From Aquarana catesbeiana (Eukaryota; Chordata; Amphibia; Anura; Ranidae), in the NCBI RefSeq assembly GCF_042186555.1, contig NC_133328.1, positions 57,397,431 to 57,461,430 on the forward strand: a stretch of DNA of 64,000 bases, written 5' to 3'. Below, piece by piece: positions 35,101 through 47,100 of the stretch (its first letter is position 1; the number at the start of each line of letters is the position of its first letter). The position numbers and the translations under genes were made by a program. The notes below the pieces were generated by a model, which was given only the letters and a program-made list of their open reading frames with translations, was not told the DNA's origin and made no database searches.

Positions 35101-38100
35101 CTGCTGTAAACATTGAGGATAGATTGCTCCACAGTGCCTGCAGCTACAAAGGGCACTGAGGGTTTATTTTAATGTATGCTATGTTAAAAATCTGTAAATG
35201 CCTTGCCATCCACTTTGGCATTTAGTATTATATACAGTATCTCACAAAAGTGAGTACACCCCTCACATTTTTGTAAATATTTTATTATATCTTTTCATGT
35301 GACAACACTGAAGAAATGACACTTTGCTACAATGTAAAGTAGTGAGTGTACAGCTTGTATAACAGTGTAAATTTGCTGTCCCCTCAAAATAACTCAACAC
35401 ACAGCCATTAATGTCTAAACCGCTGGGAGCAAAAGTGAGTACACCCCTAAGTGAAAATGTCCAAACTGGGCCTAAAGTGTCAATATTTTGTGTGGCCACC
35501 ATTATTTTCCAGCACTGCCTTAACCCTCTTGGGCATGGAGTTCACCAGAGCTTCACAGGTTGCCACTGGAATCCTCTTCCACTCCTCCATGATGACATCA
35601 CAGAGCTGGTGGATGTTAGAGACCTTGTGCTCCTCCACCTTCCGTTTGAGGATGCCCCACAGATGCTCAATAGGGTTTAGGTCTGGAGACATGCTTGGCC
35701 AGTCCATCACCTTTACCCTCAGCTTCTTTAGCAAGGCAGTGGTCATCTTGGAGGTGTGTTTGGGGTCATTATTATGTTGGAATACTGCCCTGCGGCCCAG
35801 TCTCCTAAGGGAGAGGATCATGCTCTGCTTCAGTATGTCACAGTACATGTTGGCATTCATGGTTCCCTCAATAAACTGTAGCTCCCCAGTGCCGGCAGCA
35901 CTTATGCAGCCCCAGACTATGACACTTCCACCACCATGCTTGGCTGTAGGCAAGACACTCTTGTCTTTGTACTCCTCACCTGGTTGCCGCCACACATGCT
36001 TGACACCATCTGAATCAAATAAGTTTATCCTGGTCTCATCAGACCACAGGACATGGTTCCAGTAATCCATGTCCTTAGTCTGCTTGTCTTCAGCAAACTA
36101 TTTGTGGGCTTTCTTGTGCATCATCTTTAGAAGAGGCTTCCCTCTGGGATGACAGCCATGCAGACCAATTTGATGCAGTGTGCGGCATATGGTCTGAGCA
36201 CTGACAGGCTGACCCCCCACCCCACCCCCCTTCAACCTCTGCAGCAATGCTGGCAGCACTCATACGTTTATTTCCCAAAGACAACCTCTGGATATGACAC
36301 TGAGCACGTGCACTCAACTTCTTTGGTCGACCATGGCGAGGTCTGTTCTGAGTGGCCACCGTGCTGCAGCTTAGTTTCAGGGTCTTGGCAATCTTCTTAT
36401 AGCCTAGGCCATCTTTATGCAGAGCAACAATTCTTTTTTTCAGATCCTCAGAGTTTTTTGCCATGAGGTGTTCATGTTGAACTTCCAGTGACTAATATGA
36501 GAGAGTGAGAGCGATAACACCAAATTTAACACACCTGCTCCCTATTCACACCTGAGACATTTTAACACTAACGAGTCGCATGACACCAGGAAGGGAAAAT
36601 GGCTAATTGGCCCAATTTGGACATTTTGACTTAGGGGTGTACTAACTTTTGTTGCCAGTGGTTTAGAAATTAATGGCTGTGTGTTGAGTTATTTTGAGGG
36701 GACAGCAAATTTACACTGTTATACAGGCTGTACACTCACTACTTTACATTGTAGCAAAGTGTCATTTCTTCAGAGTTGTCACCTGAAAAAAATATATATA
36801 TATTTGCAAAAATGTGAGGAGTGTACTCACTTTTGTGAGATACTGTGTGTGTGTGTGTATATATCTATATAGATATATCTATATAGATATATATATATAT
36901 ATATTTATACACATACACACACACAAAACAAGTGGCATAACTACAGGGGTCGCAATTGCAACCTGGCCCCATGCTCCAGGGGGCCCATGCAGCTCCCCTG
37001 TACACCTGGATAGGAGGGGCGGCATATAAAGGAACTGATCCCCTCCATTTTCCTCCTGCAGCCACTGAAAGACTGCTTCTCCTCCTCTCCTTCCCGCAGG
37101 CATTCAGCGGCTGCAGGAGGAAAATGTAGGGGAAGGCTTCCTCCATATACCACCCCTCCTATCCAGCTTCCTTTAATTTCTGCTGCCCCTGAGCCCCTGT
37201 GAGTTCCCCTGACCCCCCTCGTTCTCAGCTGCTGCGGGGCTTGTGTTATAATGGAGAGCAGGGAAGGTATCGATTTTTGGCTTATGATTCTGGGTGGAAG
37301 CAGTGGTCTATCTGCATAGGTCCACCATGCCTACTGTTGATTCAAAGCCAGAGCTCTGCAATCAGCAGGGAGCATGAGCTTTGCCGATTGCAGTTATTGG
37401 CCTGATTTATTTGGGGGCATCAGACCTCCGCTGTAAGATTACTGCTTTCACACAGAAAGCAGAGCTCCTACACTGCAACTGCTGGCAGGGGATAGGCTTT
37501 TCTACTGCTCCCTGCTAATGGGAAAAATCTAATCTTTACTCAACAGGGGATTTGGACTTCCACACAAAGTGCAAGATCCTTCTCTACAGCATGCTGACAG
37601 GGGAGAGGCTTTTCTTCTCAGGCTGTGGCTGCTTTCTAAACACATTTTTGTTTTGATGCACCTGAAATGTATTTAGCCAATTTAAACTGAAAGTTCCTTT
37701 CTGATTTTTAATAGTGGCAACTTTGTCTTGTAGCTTACATGAACATTTATTCTTTCAGTGCTATCCAATCACCCATTCCAGTGGAGGAGAAAACAGAGCA
37801 AAGCATCAGACGGTCTCCATCTTCACAGAGCAGAAGCGCCTCTAGAGAACAAGGAGGGTAAGTGCTTATATTTCTGTTCTCCCTACTGTCTAGACCAAAT
37901 GCAAATTAATGACAAGAGGTGGACAGAAGAGTTACAGTAAATATTATGAGGAAAATATTATTATAGTTTTTTACATTTTGAATTTTGGTGCTGCCTTGTG
38001 GTAGTCACAGCTCTGACGATGAAAGCGGAATTTCCATCACAGAGCAAGAAGGTTACTGAAATTGGTTTCTGATTGGTTGATTTTGAACATTATGTATATT

Positions 38101-41100
38101 GGCAAAATTCCTACTGTAACAGGTTTTCTAATATCTTATTACTTTTTATTCTCAGTCGGGCTCAGTCACCTGTAGAAGACAAGCAAGAGCCTTTTTCAGT
38201 GAAATCACCTTCTGTAAGCCGGAGTAGGATGAAAGAGAAGTCTTCCAGGTAATTTTCATGTATATTTGTAATAAATTCGGTTGTGTAAATATGGCAGTTT
38301 TGGCCCTTTAAAATTATATTTACTTAAATAGTTACATGGTTGGCAAGGTTGAATAAAGTCATCCATCCAGTTCAACCTGTGTGTGTGTTTGTTCATGTCA
38401 GAAACTATTTCCCATATCCCTGTATACTGTGTTCGCTAAGATGCCCATCTAAGAGTGTGCTATCTATACTTCCCGCTGACACCACCAATTAAGGAAAAGT
38501 GTATCACATCCTTACTGCTCTGACAATGAAAAACCCCTACACAGTTTAAGGTTAAACTGCTTCTTATCCAATTTCATTGAGTGGTCCCGTGTCTTCTTAC
38601 ACTCCCTGAGACTGAATAGTTTATTCCCTATGCTAGAATCACCAGTGGCTCGGCTGGGCGAAGCGTCGTACCTGTACGTCGGGCGCGCGGCCGTGATGAT
38701 GGGATTTGCTTCAGACCCGATCAGTCCCCAGGCCCAGGCCAATGATTTCTGGCCTGGACCTGGTGATCGGTTCTGGCTAATCAAATCCTCCCTTGCCTGT
38801 GTAAGTGTAAACACATGCAGGGGAAATGATGTCATCTCCCCTTGTGGAACGCTTTTCCGTTCCGTAGAGAGGAGAGAAGACATCTCAGAGTAAGTTGCAC
38901 CAACACTACACTGACACAGTACATATAGGCACACTTGTCACCCCCCGATCGCCCCCTCCCCCCCCAGTTAACTCCTTCATTCCCTGTCACTGTGTCACCC
39001 AGTGCAGTGTGCATATTTTTTTTTCATCACTGCACTGGTGTCATTTGTGACAATAATCAGTGTTAGGGTACTTAGTGGTAGGCCCAGATAGGTCTATGGA
39101 CCCCCCTAAACCTCTCTAATAAAGATTTAACCCCTTGATCTCCCCCTTTCACCAGTGATCACCGTATTAGTGTCATGGGTGACTCTGGTTAGCTAGTTAT
39201 TTTTTTTATAGCGTCAGGGCACCCACCGTATATTACCTAAATAAAGGTTTAACCCCCTGATCACACGGCGGGTGATATCAGTTAGGTTTTAGTGTCAGTC
39301 AGGGTCTGCGTCGCCCCAGGCAGCATCAGATTAGTGCCAGTAGCACGCACCATACACCTTCCTTCCTAGTATAGTGGCTGAACGGATCAATATCTAATCT
39401 GATCAGATCTAAACTAGCGTCCCCACTAGCTTAGGGTTCAAAAAAAACGCAGCGTTAGCGGGATTAGCCCAGATACCTGCTAGCACCTGCATTTAGCCCC
39501 TCCGCCCAGCCCAGCCCACCCAAGTGCAGTATCAATAGATCACTGTCACTTGCAAAACACAAAACATATAACCGCCTCCTCATGGGCATAGTTAAAAAAA
39601 GTGAGTTGCTGTAATATTGGTCCACTGACCCAATTCACTATATACCCGTGTTCTCTGCCTCCATGACCAGGACACGATATGAGCAGTACACACTATTTAT
39701 GCCACCCTTTGGACATGTCCCTATAACCAGTTTGCTATCCAGGTACAAACCTTGTGGTCCATGCCTCCATTTGTAAATTAAGCATTTATGGGGAACTGTA
39801 TCGAATGCTTCTGCAAAATCCAGATACACAACATCCATAGGCCTTCCTTTATCTAGATGACAGCTCACTTTCTCGTAGAATGTTAACAGATTAGTTTGGC
39901 AAAAACTACTTTTCATAAACTGACGCTCATTACTACTTATGATACGGTTTTCATCTGCAAATTCTTGGATATAGTCCTTTATTATCCCCTCCAAAAGATT
40001 ACATGCTATTGATGTTAGGCTGACTGGCCTGTAGTTTCCAGGAGTATATATCTGCCCTTTTTTAAATATTGGTACCATGTTGACCTTTTGCCAATCAGCT
40101 GGTTGGTGCCATTCCTGTCATTAACAATTAGGAATAATGGCCTGGCTATAACCTGACTGAGGACAAAGAAGGGGGAAGGGCCAGACAGTGCCACTGCCCT
40201 GGTGTAGTATGCAAAAGTAAGCCTTTATTTGTATTATAAAAAGATCCTACTCACAAAGGTAGATGCATTGGGAGCAATTAAGGGCAAAAATGTGCGCCAA
40301 TGTCAATTGTTGACTGCTCTGTAGGCAGATGCAGCGTAGTATACATGCTTGCAAACTTGTTGCTTAAATGCATAAGTCAGGTGACAGTTTGTGGAATTAC
40401 TGTTGAGCTTCTGGGAACTTTGTTGACAATATTCCTTAACCTTTGCGTCACTTACTACTGAACCTCTGCACTCGGTGTCCCTTTAAGCCACAGCCAGTAT
40501 TCACTGCAATGAAAATTACACCCAACTTTTGCTGCAGCGCAGAGCGCCACACTTTTTTTCTCAGCTGCAGGGGCCCAACTTATGATCCTGCACAGAGGCC
40601 TACTGCTTTCAGAAAATGCCCCTGACCTGAGCTCATCATTGCGCATCCATTCCAGATGCTTGTATGTGACATCACATACAAGCATGTGGGCGGGATGCGA
40701 GAGGTGGATTAGCAGGATGAGTGTGCCAGGACAGGTAAATGTGTCTCATCTCTGCTTCCTTTCACCACTGCATATCACTTGTATCATAGATGAGAAGCAG
40801 GTACAGCGGTGGGGAAAATGAGCAGGAGGGGAGGGTACAGCAGTGGGGCAGATGTGCAGGGAGGTACAGTGGTGGAAGAGATAAGGGGTTCAGCAGCAGG
40901 ACAGAAGAGCAGGGGGCTACAGTGATGGGGCAGATGAGCAGGGGGGTAGAGCAGTGGGGCAGATGTGAAAGGAGGTGTATTCGTGGGACAGATGAGCTGG
41001 GGGTTTCAGTGGTGGGGCAGGAGAGCAGGGGGGTACAGAGGTAATACAGATGTGCAGGAGGTACATTGGTGGGGCAGATGAGATAGCGGGTTACAGTGGT

Positions 41101-44100
41101 GGGGCAGATGAGCAGATGGGTTCAGTGTTAGGACAGATGAGAAGGTGATTCAGTAGTGAGACAGAAAAGCATGGTGATATGGCGGTGGAGCAGATGTGCA
41201 GGGAGGTACAGTGGTGGGGCAGATGAGAAAAGGGGTACATTGATGGGGCAGATGAGCAAGGGGGTACATTGGTGGGGCAGATGTGCAGAAGGTACAGTGG
41301 TGGGAGGGATGAGAAGGGGGTTCAGCAGTGGGGTACAGTGATGGGGCAGATGAGCAGGGGGTTACAGTGGTGGGACAGATGTGCGGGGGGGTTCAGTGTT
41401 GGGCCAGATGAGAAGGGGGTTACAGTGGTGGGAAAGATAGGCGGGGGGTTCAGTGTTGGGACAGATGAGAAAGGGGTTCAGCGGTGGGACAGAAGAGCAG
41501 GGGGATAAAGCGGTGGGGCAGATCTGAAAGGAAGTGCATTGGTGGGACAGATAAGCAAGGGGTTACAGTGGTTGGGCAGAAGAGCAGGGGGTACAGAGGT
41601 GGGGCAGAGGAGAAAGTAGGTACATTGGTGGGACACTTGAGCAGGGGGTTACAGCGGAGGGGTACACAGAGGGGTACTACAGAGGGGTACAGAGGTGGGG
41701 CAGATGTGCAGAGAGGTCCAGAGGAGAAAGTAGGTACATCGGTGGAACACATGAGCAGGGGGTTACAGTGGTGAGGCAGAAGAGCAGGGGGAACAGAGGT
41801 GGGACAGATGTGCAGGAGGTACAGTGATGGGGCAAATGAGAAAGGGGGGATATTGGAGGGGCAAATGAGCAGGGGGTTACAGTGGTGGGACAGAAGAGCA
41901 GGGTGGTACAGTGGTGGGGCAGATGTGCAGGGGGGTAAAGTGGTGGGCAGATGTGCAGCGGGGTACAGTGGTGGGCAGATGTGCAGCGGGGTACAGTGGT
42001 GGGGCAGATGTGCAGGGGAGACAGTGATCTGAGGTGCATGAATTGGGGCTGATCTGAAGCATGAGAGTGCAGGATGTTAATTTGTCGCTACTATTCGAAT
42101 AGTTTACAGCATTTACTGTATAAAAAATCCTTTTCGTGATTGAGAGTGTGAAGTTGACATTTTTTTGTTATAAAATCGTCACGCTCAATTTCTTGGAAAA
42201 CATTTTTCAGCACACTGTGCTCAAAAGGTTGCCTACCCCGTAATAGACTGACTGGAGACTGCACTGTCCACTATTAACTCTTTCCTGAGAAGACTGGATG
42301 TTCAGGGAAGCAGCACAAGAGAGCAGGAGCCAGCATCATTGAAAGTTGTAAGCTGCAAGTTCTGGGGGTAAAAATTAACAAATGGTTTCCCGGGCAATGT
42401 TTATTTAAAAAAAAATTAAACATTGCAAAATAATACCTAAAGAAATTCGCACCATAGATAGGCAGGTTTGTACCTATATTACATTCATAGATTTATAGGC
42501 CATTATGAGCCACTTGAGAGTGGGATGATTTCACGGTGTGCCGACGCACAGAATGTTTTTTTTGTTTGTTTTTTTTTATACAAGCCACCCAACGCTGTTC
42601 TCCCGGCAGATGTTTTTACTTTACACAAATTAATAAAAAACATGCACGGCTTAAAATCATGTGGAGTTTTCTGGAGAGCTCAGAAATCCTCTACTGAAAG
42701 ACAGACGTGCCATGGAATGTGTCAGACAATTCTTTTTTTTATGAATTAGCGAACGCCTAAACTGAAGCAGATGTGCTTCCTAACATAACGCCTTCGTATG
42801 ACGGATTACCGGGCAACAACTAAAATTAAAAAAGCTGAACGCTTGGGTGGATTATAACATGTAGTGTCACCATTATAAGCACAGATTATTCAAAGTTTTC
42901 AACCTGGGCTCATTCTGTTAAAGAAAACATATACCGGTTTTTAGTCAATTGAATTAAATTTTGAATGTCTCTAATAGCATTGTGTTGGCTTCAGATGATA
43001 CTCACCATATTTTCAGTTGTTAAGGACCATAAAGTCATTAAAAATTGCGGGTGGCAGATTGCAGAGGTCCATTCAATTTCATGTGATCATTTGTTCAACT
43101 GAATTAAGCTAATGAATTAAGCTAATGAAAAGCTTCTGAAAATGCCCCATGTATTGTCAGCAATAGGCAGAATTTTTTCATTTTAAAACTTTAAAGGGCC
43201 GTTAAAATGGTTTTTGGTCACTTTTTTGTTTACCAGTTTATAAACTTTTTTTTATAGATTTATATTTTTTATCCTTATCTCAGTAAGCTAAAAATAAATT
43301 ATTTTTCTTTTTTTTTTTTTACCGGTTTACTGAGTCTCTAATTACATTTTTTTGCAGGTCATACTGCGTTTTCTAATAGGCTTGCCAATTCATCTGTGAC
43401 TATTTTCCTAAACAGAAAACCCATACAGGATGGCTTAGGTTGGTCATAGATTTTGCAATTTTCTTTCTTTCAACCCGATTCCCCAGTCAGAGTTGATGGG
43501 GGAATCCCTCCCTCTGTGCTCCCTCTGACAGGGGGAGTTTTCCCACAATAAATCTTGCTGGTGGTTATAGCCGACAGGCTGTTGTACTGAAGTCGATCGA
43601 TAGTAGCCTACCCATAAATCAATCATAATTTAGCCAGTCCTAACGGTGATGAAACTTCCCATTGTCATAATACAACGTAGAGTGTTGATGGGGGAATTGA
43701 GCAATTAATAAAGAAGATTGTATAATCTATGGTCAGCCTTAAGCCGGTCATAGACAGTTCAATCTTGGCCGGTTCAGCAGTCTAAATGTACCCAAGTTGA
43801 TCGGTTGATCAACTTGGGTACAACCAGCCTGTCAAATTTTACATGCGATTATTGCTAGCAGTTGTTATGGCAACTAGCAAAAATAACTGTAATCTCCTGG
43901 CGGGGACGACTTCCCCTGCCCCCATGCCGCTAGGGATTCCCCATCACCACTGTCTGTGGTTGCAATCCGTGGCTGCAGGAAAGAAAATCTCTCCCTCTAT
44001 GGTCGGCCTTAGTCTAGCAAATAAGGAGGTGGGGGTTTCCCTCCTCTGAATCATACAGCAGTCGGTGTTGTCAATACACCTAAATAAAGCTGGCCATACA

Positions 44101-47100
44101 TGGGTCACTTTTTTCAATCAGCCAGCAGACTGTTCGAAAAAAAAACTGAATGGATTCACCCAGCCACACGAGGGAGGTGGATAGGGGAATCCTCCTTGCT
44201 GTGCCATTGTATCCTGACAGCTAGGACTCCTCAGCTGTCAGAATACACTGATCAGCGCAACAGCCAATTGGCTGCACGTGCTGAATGAATGAAAATTTTC
44301 CAACATTCCTGTTTGACAGAAGCCGATCATTAGATCATCTTCTATTGAGCAGGAACAGCTATACATTCATCATACAGTAATTAGTTGGGGCCCTCCTGAA
44401 CTGGCCAATTTTTGATCCATCTATGGCAAGCCTAAGCCTCTTTCACACGAGGGATCCGTATGTCCGTTTTTCATCCTTCCGTTTTTGGATGAAAAACGGA
44501 CATACATGTATCCCTATGGAGCGTCGGATGTCAGCGGTGACATGTCCGCTGACATCCGACCCGCTCCGATCCGAAAAGTGTAACGGAGGGAAACCCTACC
44601 CACAGTGTGCAGCGATGGACCTGTCATCTTCCTGCTTAGCGATCGGCGGAGCGATCACGGGTGTTCACGGGGCGGATCATCACTGATCAGCCCCGTGTGA
44701 AAACAGTAGATCATTGGTTTTCAGGCTATTCACAGCATAGCCATATGCAGTGCTGCAGACAGTATTGTGCTGCCTGGTGTCTGCACATGGTAAATTTGAA
44801 AAATTTACATGCAGAATGTCATACATACCTAGCTAAAAAAGACATTTTAAAATATGTAAATTGTTATATTTTTGTCCTGAACATAATGATAAAGAAACAT
44901 GCACAAACAGCATATGCCCACTATAATGCCCTGTACACACGGTCGGATTTTCCGACGGAAAATGTGTGATAGGACCTTGTTGTTGGAAATTCCGACCGTG
45001 TGTAGGCTCCATCACACATTTTCCATCGGATTTTCCGACACACAAAGTTTGAGAGCAAGCTATAAAATTTTCCGACAACAAAATCCGTTGTCGGAAATTC
45101 CGATCGTGTGTACACAAATCCGACGGACAAAGTGCCACGCATGCTCAGAATAAATTAAGAGATGAAAGCTATTGGCTACTGCCCCGTTTATAGTCCCGAC
45201 GTACGTGTTTTACGTCACCGCGTTCAGAATGATCGGATTTTCCGACAACTTTGTGTGACCGTGTGTATGCAAGACAAGTTTGAGCCAACATCCGTCTGAA
45301 AAAATCCTAGGATTTTGTTGTCGGAATGTCCGATCAATGTCCGACTGTGTGTACAGGGCATAAGAATACTGACAGGTTCAGTTCAAGGGGAATCTGTTAA
45401 AAAAACAAAAACACCGGTGTGAGAGAACCTACAGACAGTGTGCATTCAAGGCTGTGCACCAGCATGGTTGTCAAATTGGGAGCAGCCGCTGCGTCCCAAT
45501 TGACATGAATATGACAGTCTGCACGGGGATGCATAGCATGGTCAATGTGTAATGATATAAAGTGGGAAGTATGTGTATTAATAAATATAGCTGCCTACAG
45601 GTACATACAAACTATGCATAGAAATAGGGGATTTAAAACATCAGTACACATTGATAATATTACTTCTATTAAGCTAATCACTTCCATATGTGTCTAAAAC
45701 ATTACAAAGATTATAAATTTCCGTTTAAGTAACTCAGTGGAGTGGCTTTTCTTAGCATCTCAGAGGTCAGGTCGTAGCTTTGTCATTTAGATCTGTCTGT
45801 AGGGTATTCATTCCTCTGTCCAGCAGCTGCAGATTTATTGATATGGATTCTAATTTCAACCTAAATTATTAATGTTAAGAAAACAATGTTTGTGTATATC
45901 TGTGCTTTCCCATATATGTTTTGGTGTTTCCAATATTACATGGCTGTCCTGGCTGATTCTTACCTTATAAATCACAGAGGATTAACAGTGAGTTCAGACA
46001 GCTAAAAACCTTGATAAATCTTAAAGGAAACCTGTCATTAACCAATTTAACCCCCTGGAAGATTTGGCTGCTGAATGACCGGGCATTTTTTGCGATTCGG
46101 CACTGCGTCAATGTAACTGACAATTGCGCGGTCGTGCGACGTTGCACCCAAACAAAATTGACATCCTTTTTTTCCCACAAATAGAGTTTTCTTTTGGTGG
46201 TATTTGATCGCCTCTGCGGTTTTTATTTTTTGTGCTATAAACAAAAAAAGAGCGACAATTTAAAAAAAAAACCCACAATATTTTGTACTTTTTGCTATAA
46301 TAAATATCCCCATTTTTTTTACAAAAAAAAAAAAAAGCAAATTTTGTCTCAGTTTAGGCCAATATGTATTCTTCTACATATTTTTGGTAAAAAAAAAATC
46401 GCAATAAGCATATATTGATTGGTTTGCGCATAAGTTATAGTGTCTACAAAATAGGGGATATATTTATAGCATTTTTATTATAATTTATTTTTTTACTAGT
46501 AATGGCAGCGATCTGCGATTTTTATCGGGACTGCAACATTATGGCGGACACATCGGACACTTTTGACACATTTTTGGGAACATTGCCATTTATACAGCGA
46601 TCAGTGCTATTAAAAATGCATTGATTACTGTAAAAATGTCACTGGCAGGGAAGGGGTTAACACTAGGGGGCGATCAAGGGGTTAACTGTGTTCTCTCAAT
46701 GTGTTTCTAATTGTAGGGTGAGGGGACTGACCTAGAGGAAGTGACGGATCATGGTTCCTAGCTATTAGGAACACACGATCTGTCACTCCTCACAGAACAG
46801 AACAGTTTATACACACACGTCCCTGCTCTGTCTCTCGTGCCCGCAATCGCTCGTAGCCGTTGGCCACGAGCATCGGCACCCCCCGCAGTGCAGTGGGCGT
46901 GCCTGTTATCCCGATCCCGCGAGCCGACGTATAGCTACAACGGTTCGCGGGATCGCGCAGGCCTGCCGCAGTATAATGACGGCGGCTGGTCGTCAAGCGG
47001 TTAAGGAAATAGGTGAGCTACCCTTCCTGTCCTCCTTCTGTTAATGCTGGTTGCCAGCTATCATGCTGAGCCTTTGGTTTCAATACTGTCAGACTCAAAA

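Larger units (their letters stand above)
38322..40170 (-). mobile_element. CR1/Rex-like LINE fragment, interrupted
   Basis: On the minus strand, 40170-39638 encodes part of a non-LTR reverse transcriptase and 38640-38512 the conserved C-terminal tail. 38510-38322 resembles a LINE 3' end (reverse of 'gttacatggttggcaagg', 'ccatccagttcaacctg'). 38641-39636 does not fit the LINE and looks like a later insertion. The family assignment is by motif only. Confidence 0.65.

Noticed and set aside
38011..38051. Possible 41-nt ARMC3 micro-exon (frame S-D-D-E-S-G-I-S-I-T-E-Q-E) between CACAG and GTTACT
   Set aside because: The acceptor tract is weak, and including it would shift the frame so that the next exon (38156) hits a stop after a few codons. 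Joining 37857 directly to 38156 keeps the frame. It could be a rare poison exon but is not supported.
40790..42062. Several frames of 60-120 codons on both strands
   Set aside because: Translations of the 29-bp minisatellite in different frames.
27379..46418. Similar short frames with R-Y-K-Q-K-K type sequence at 27379-27597 and 46194-46418
   Set aside because: Their similarity comes from the two copies of the 950-bp repeat; both are AT-driven and broken by poly-A and poly-T runs.
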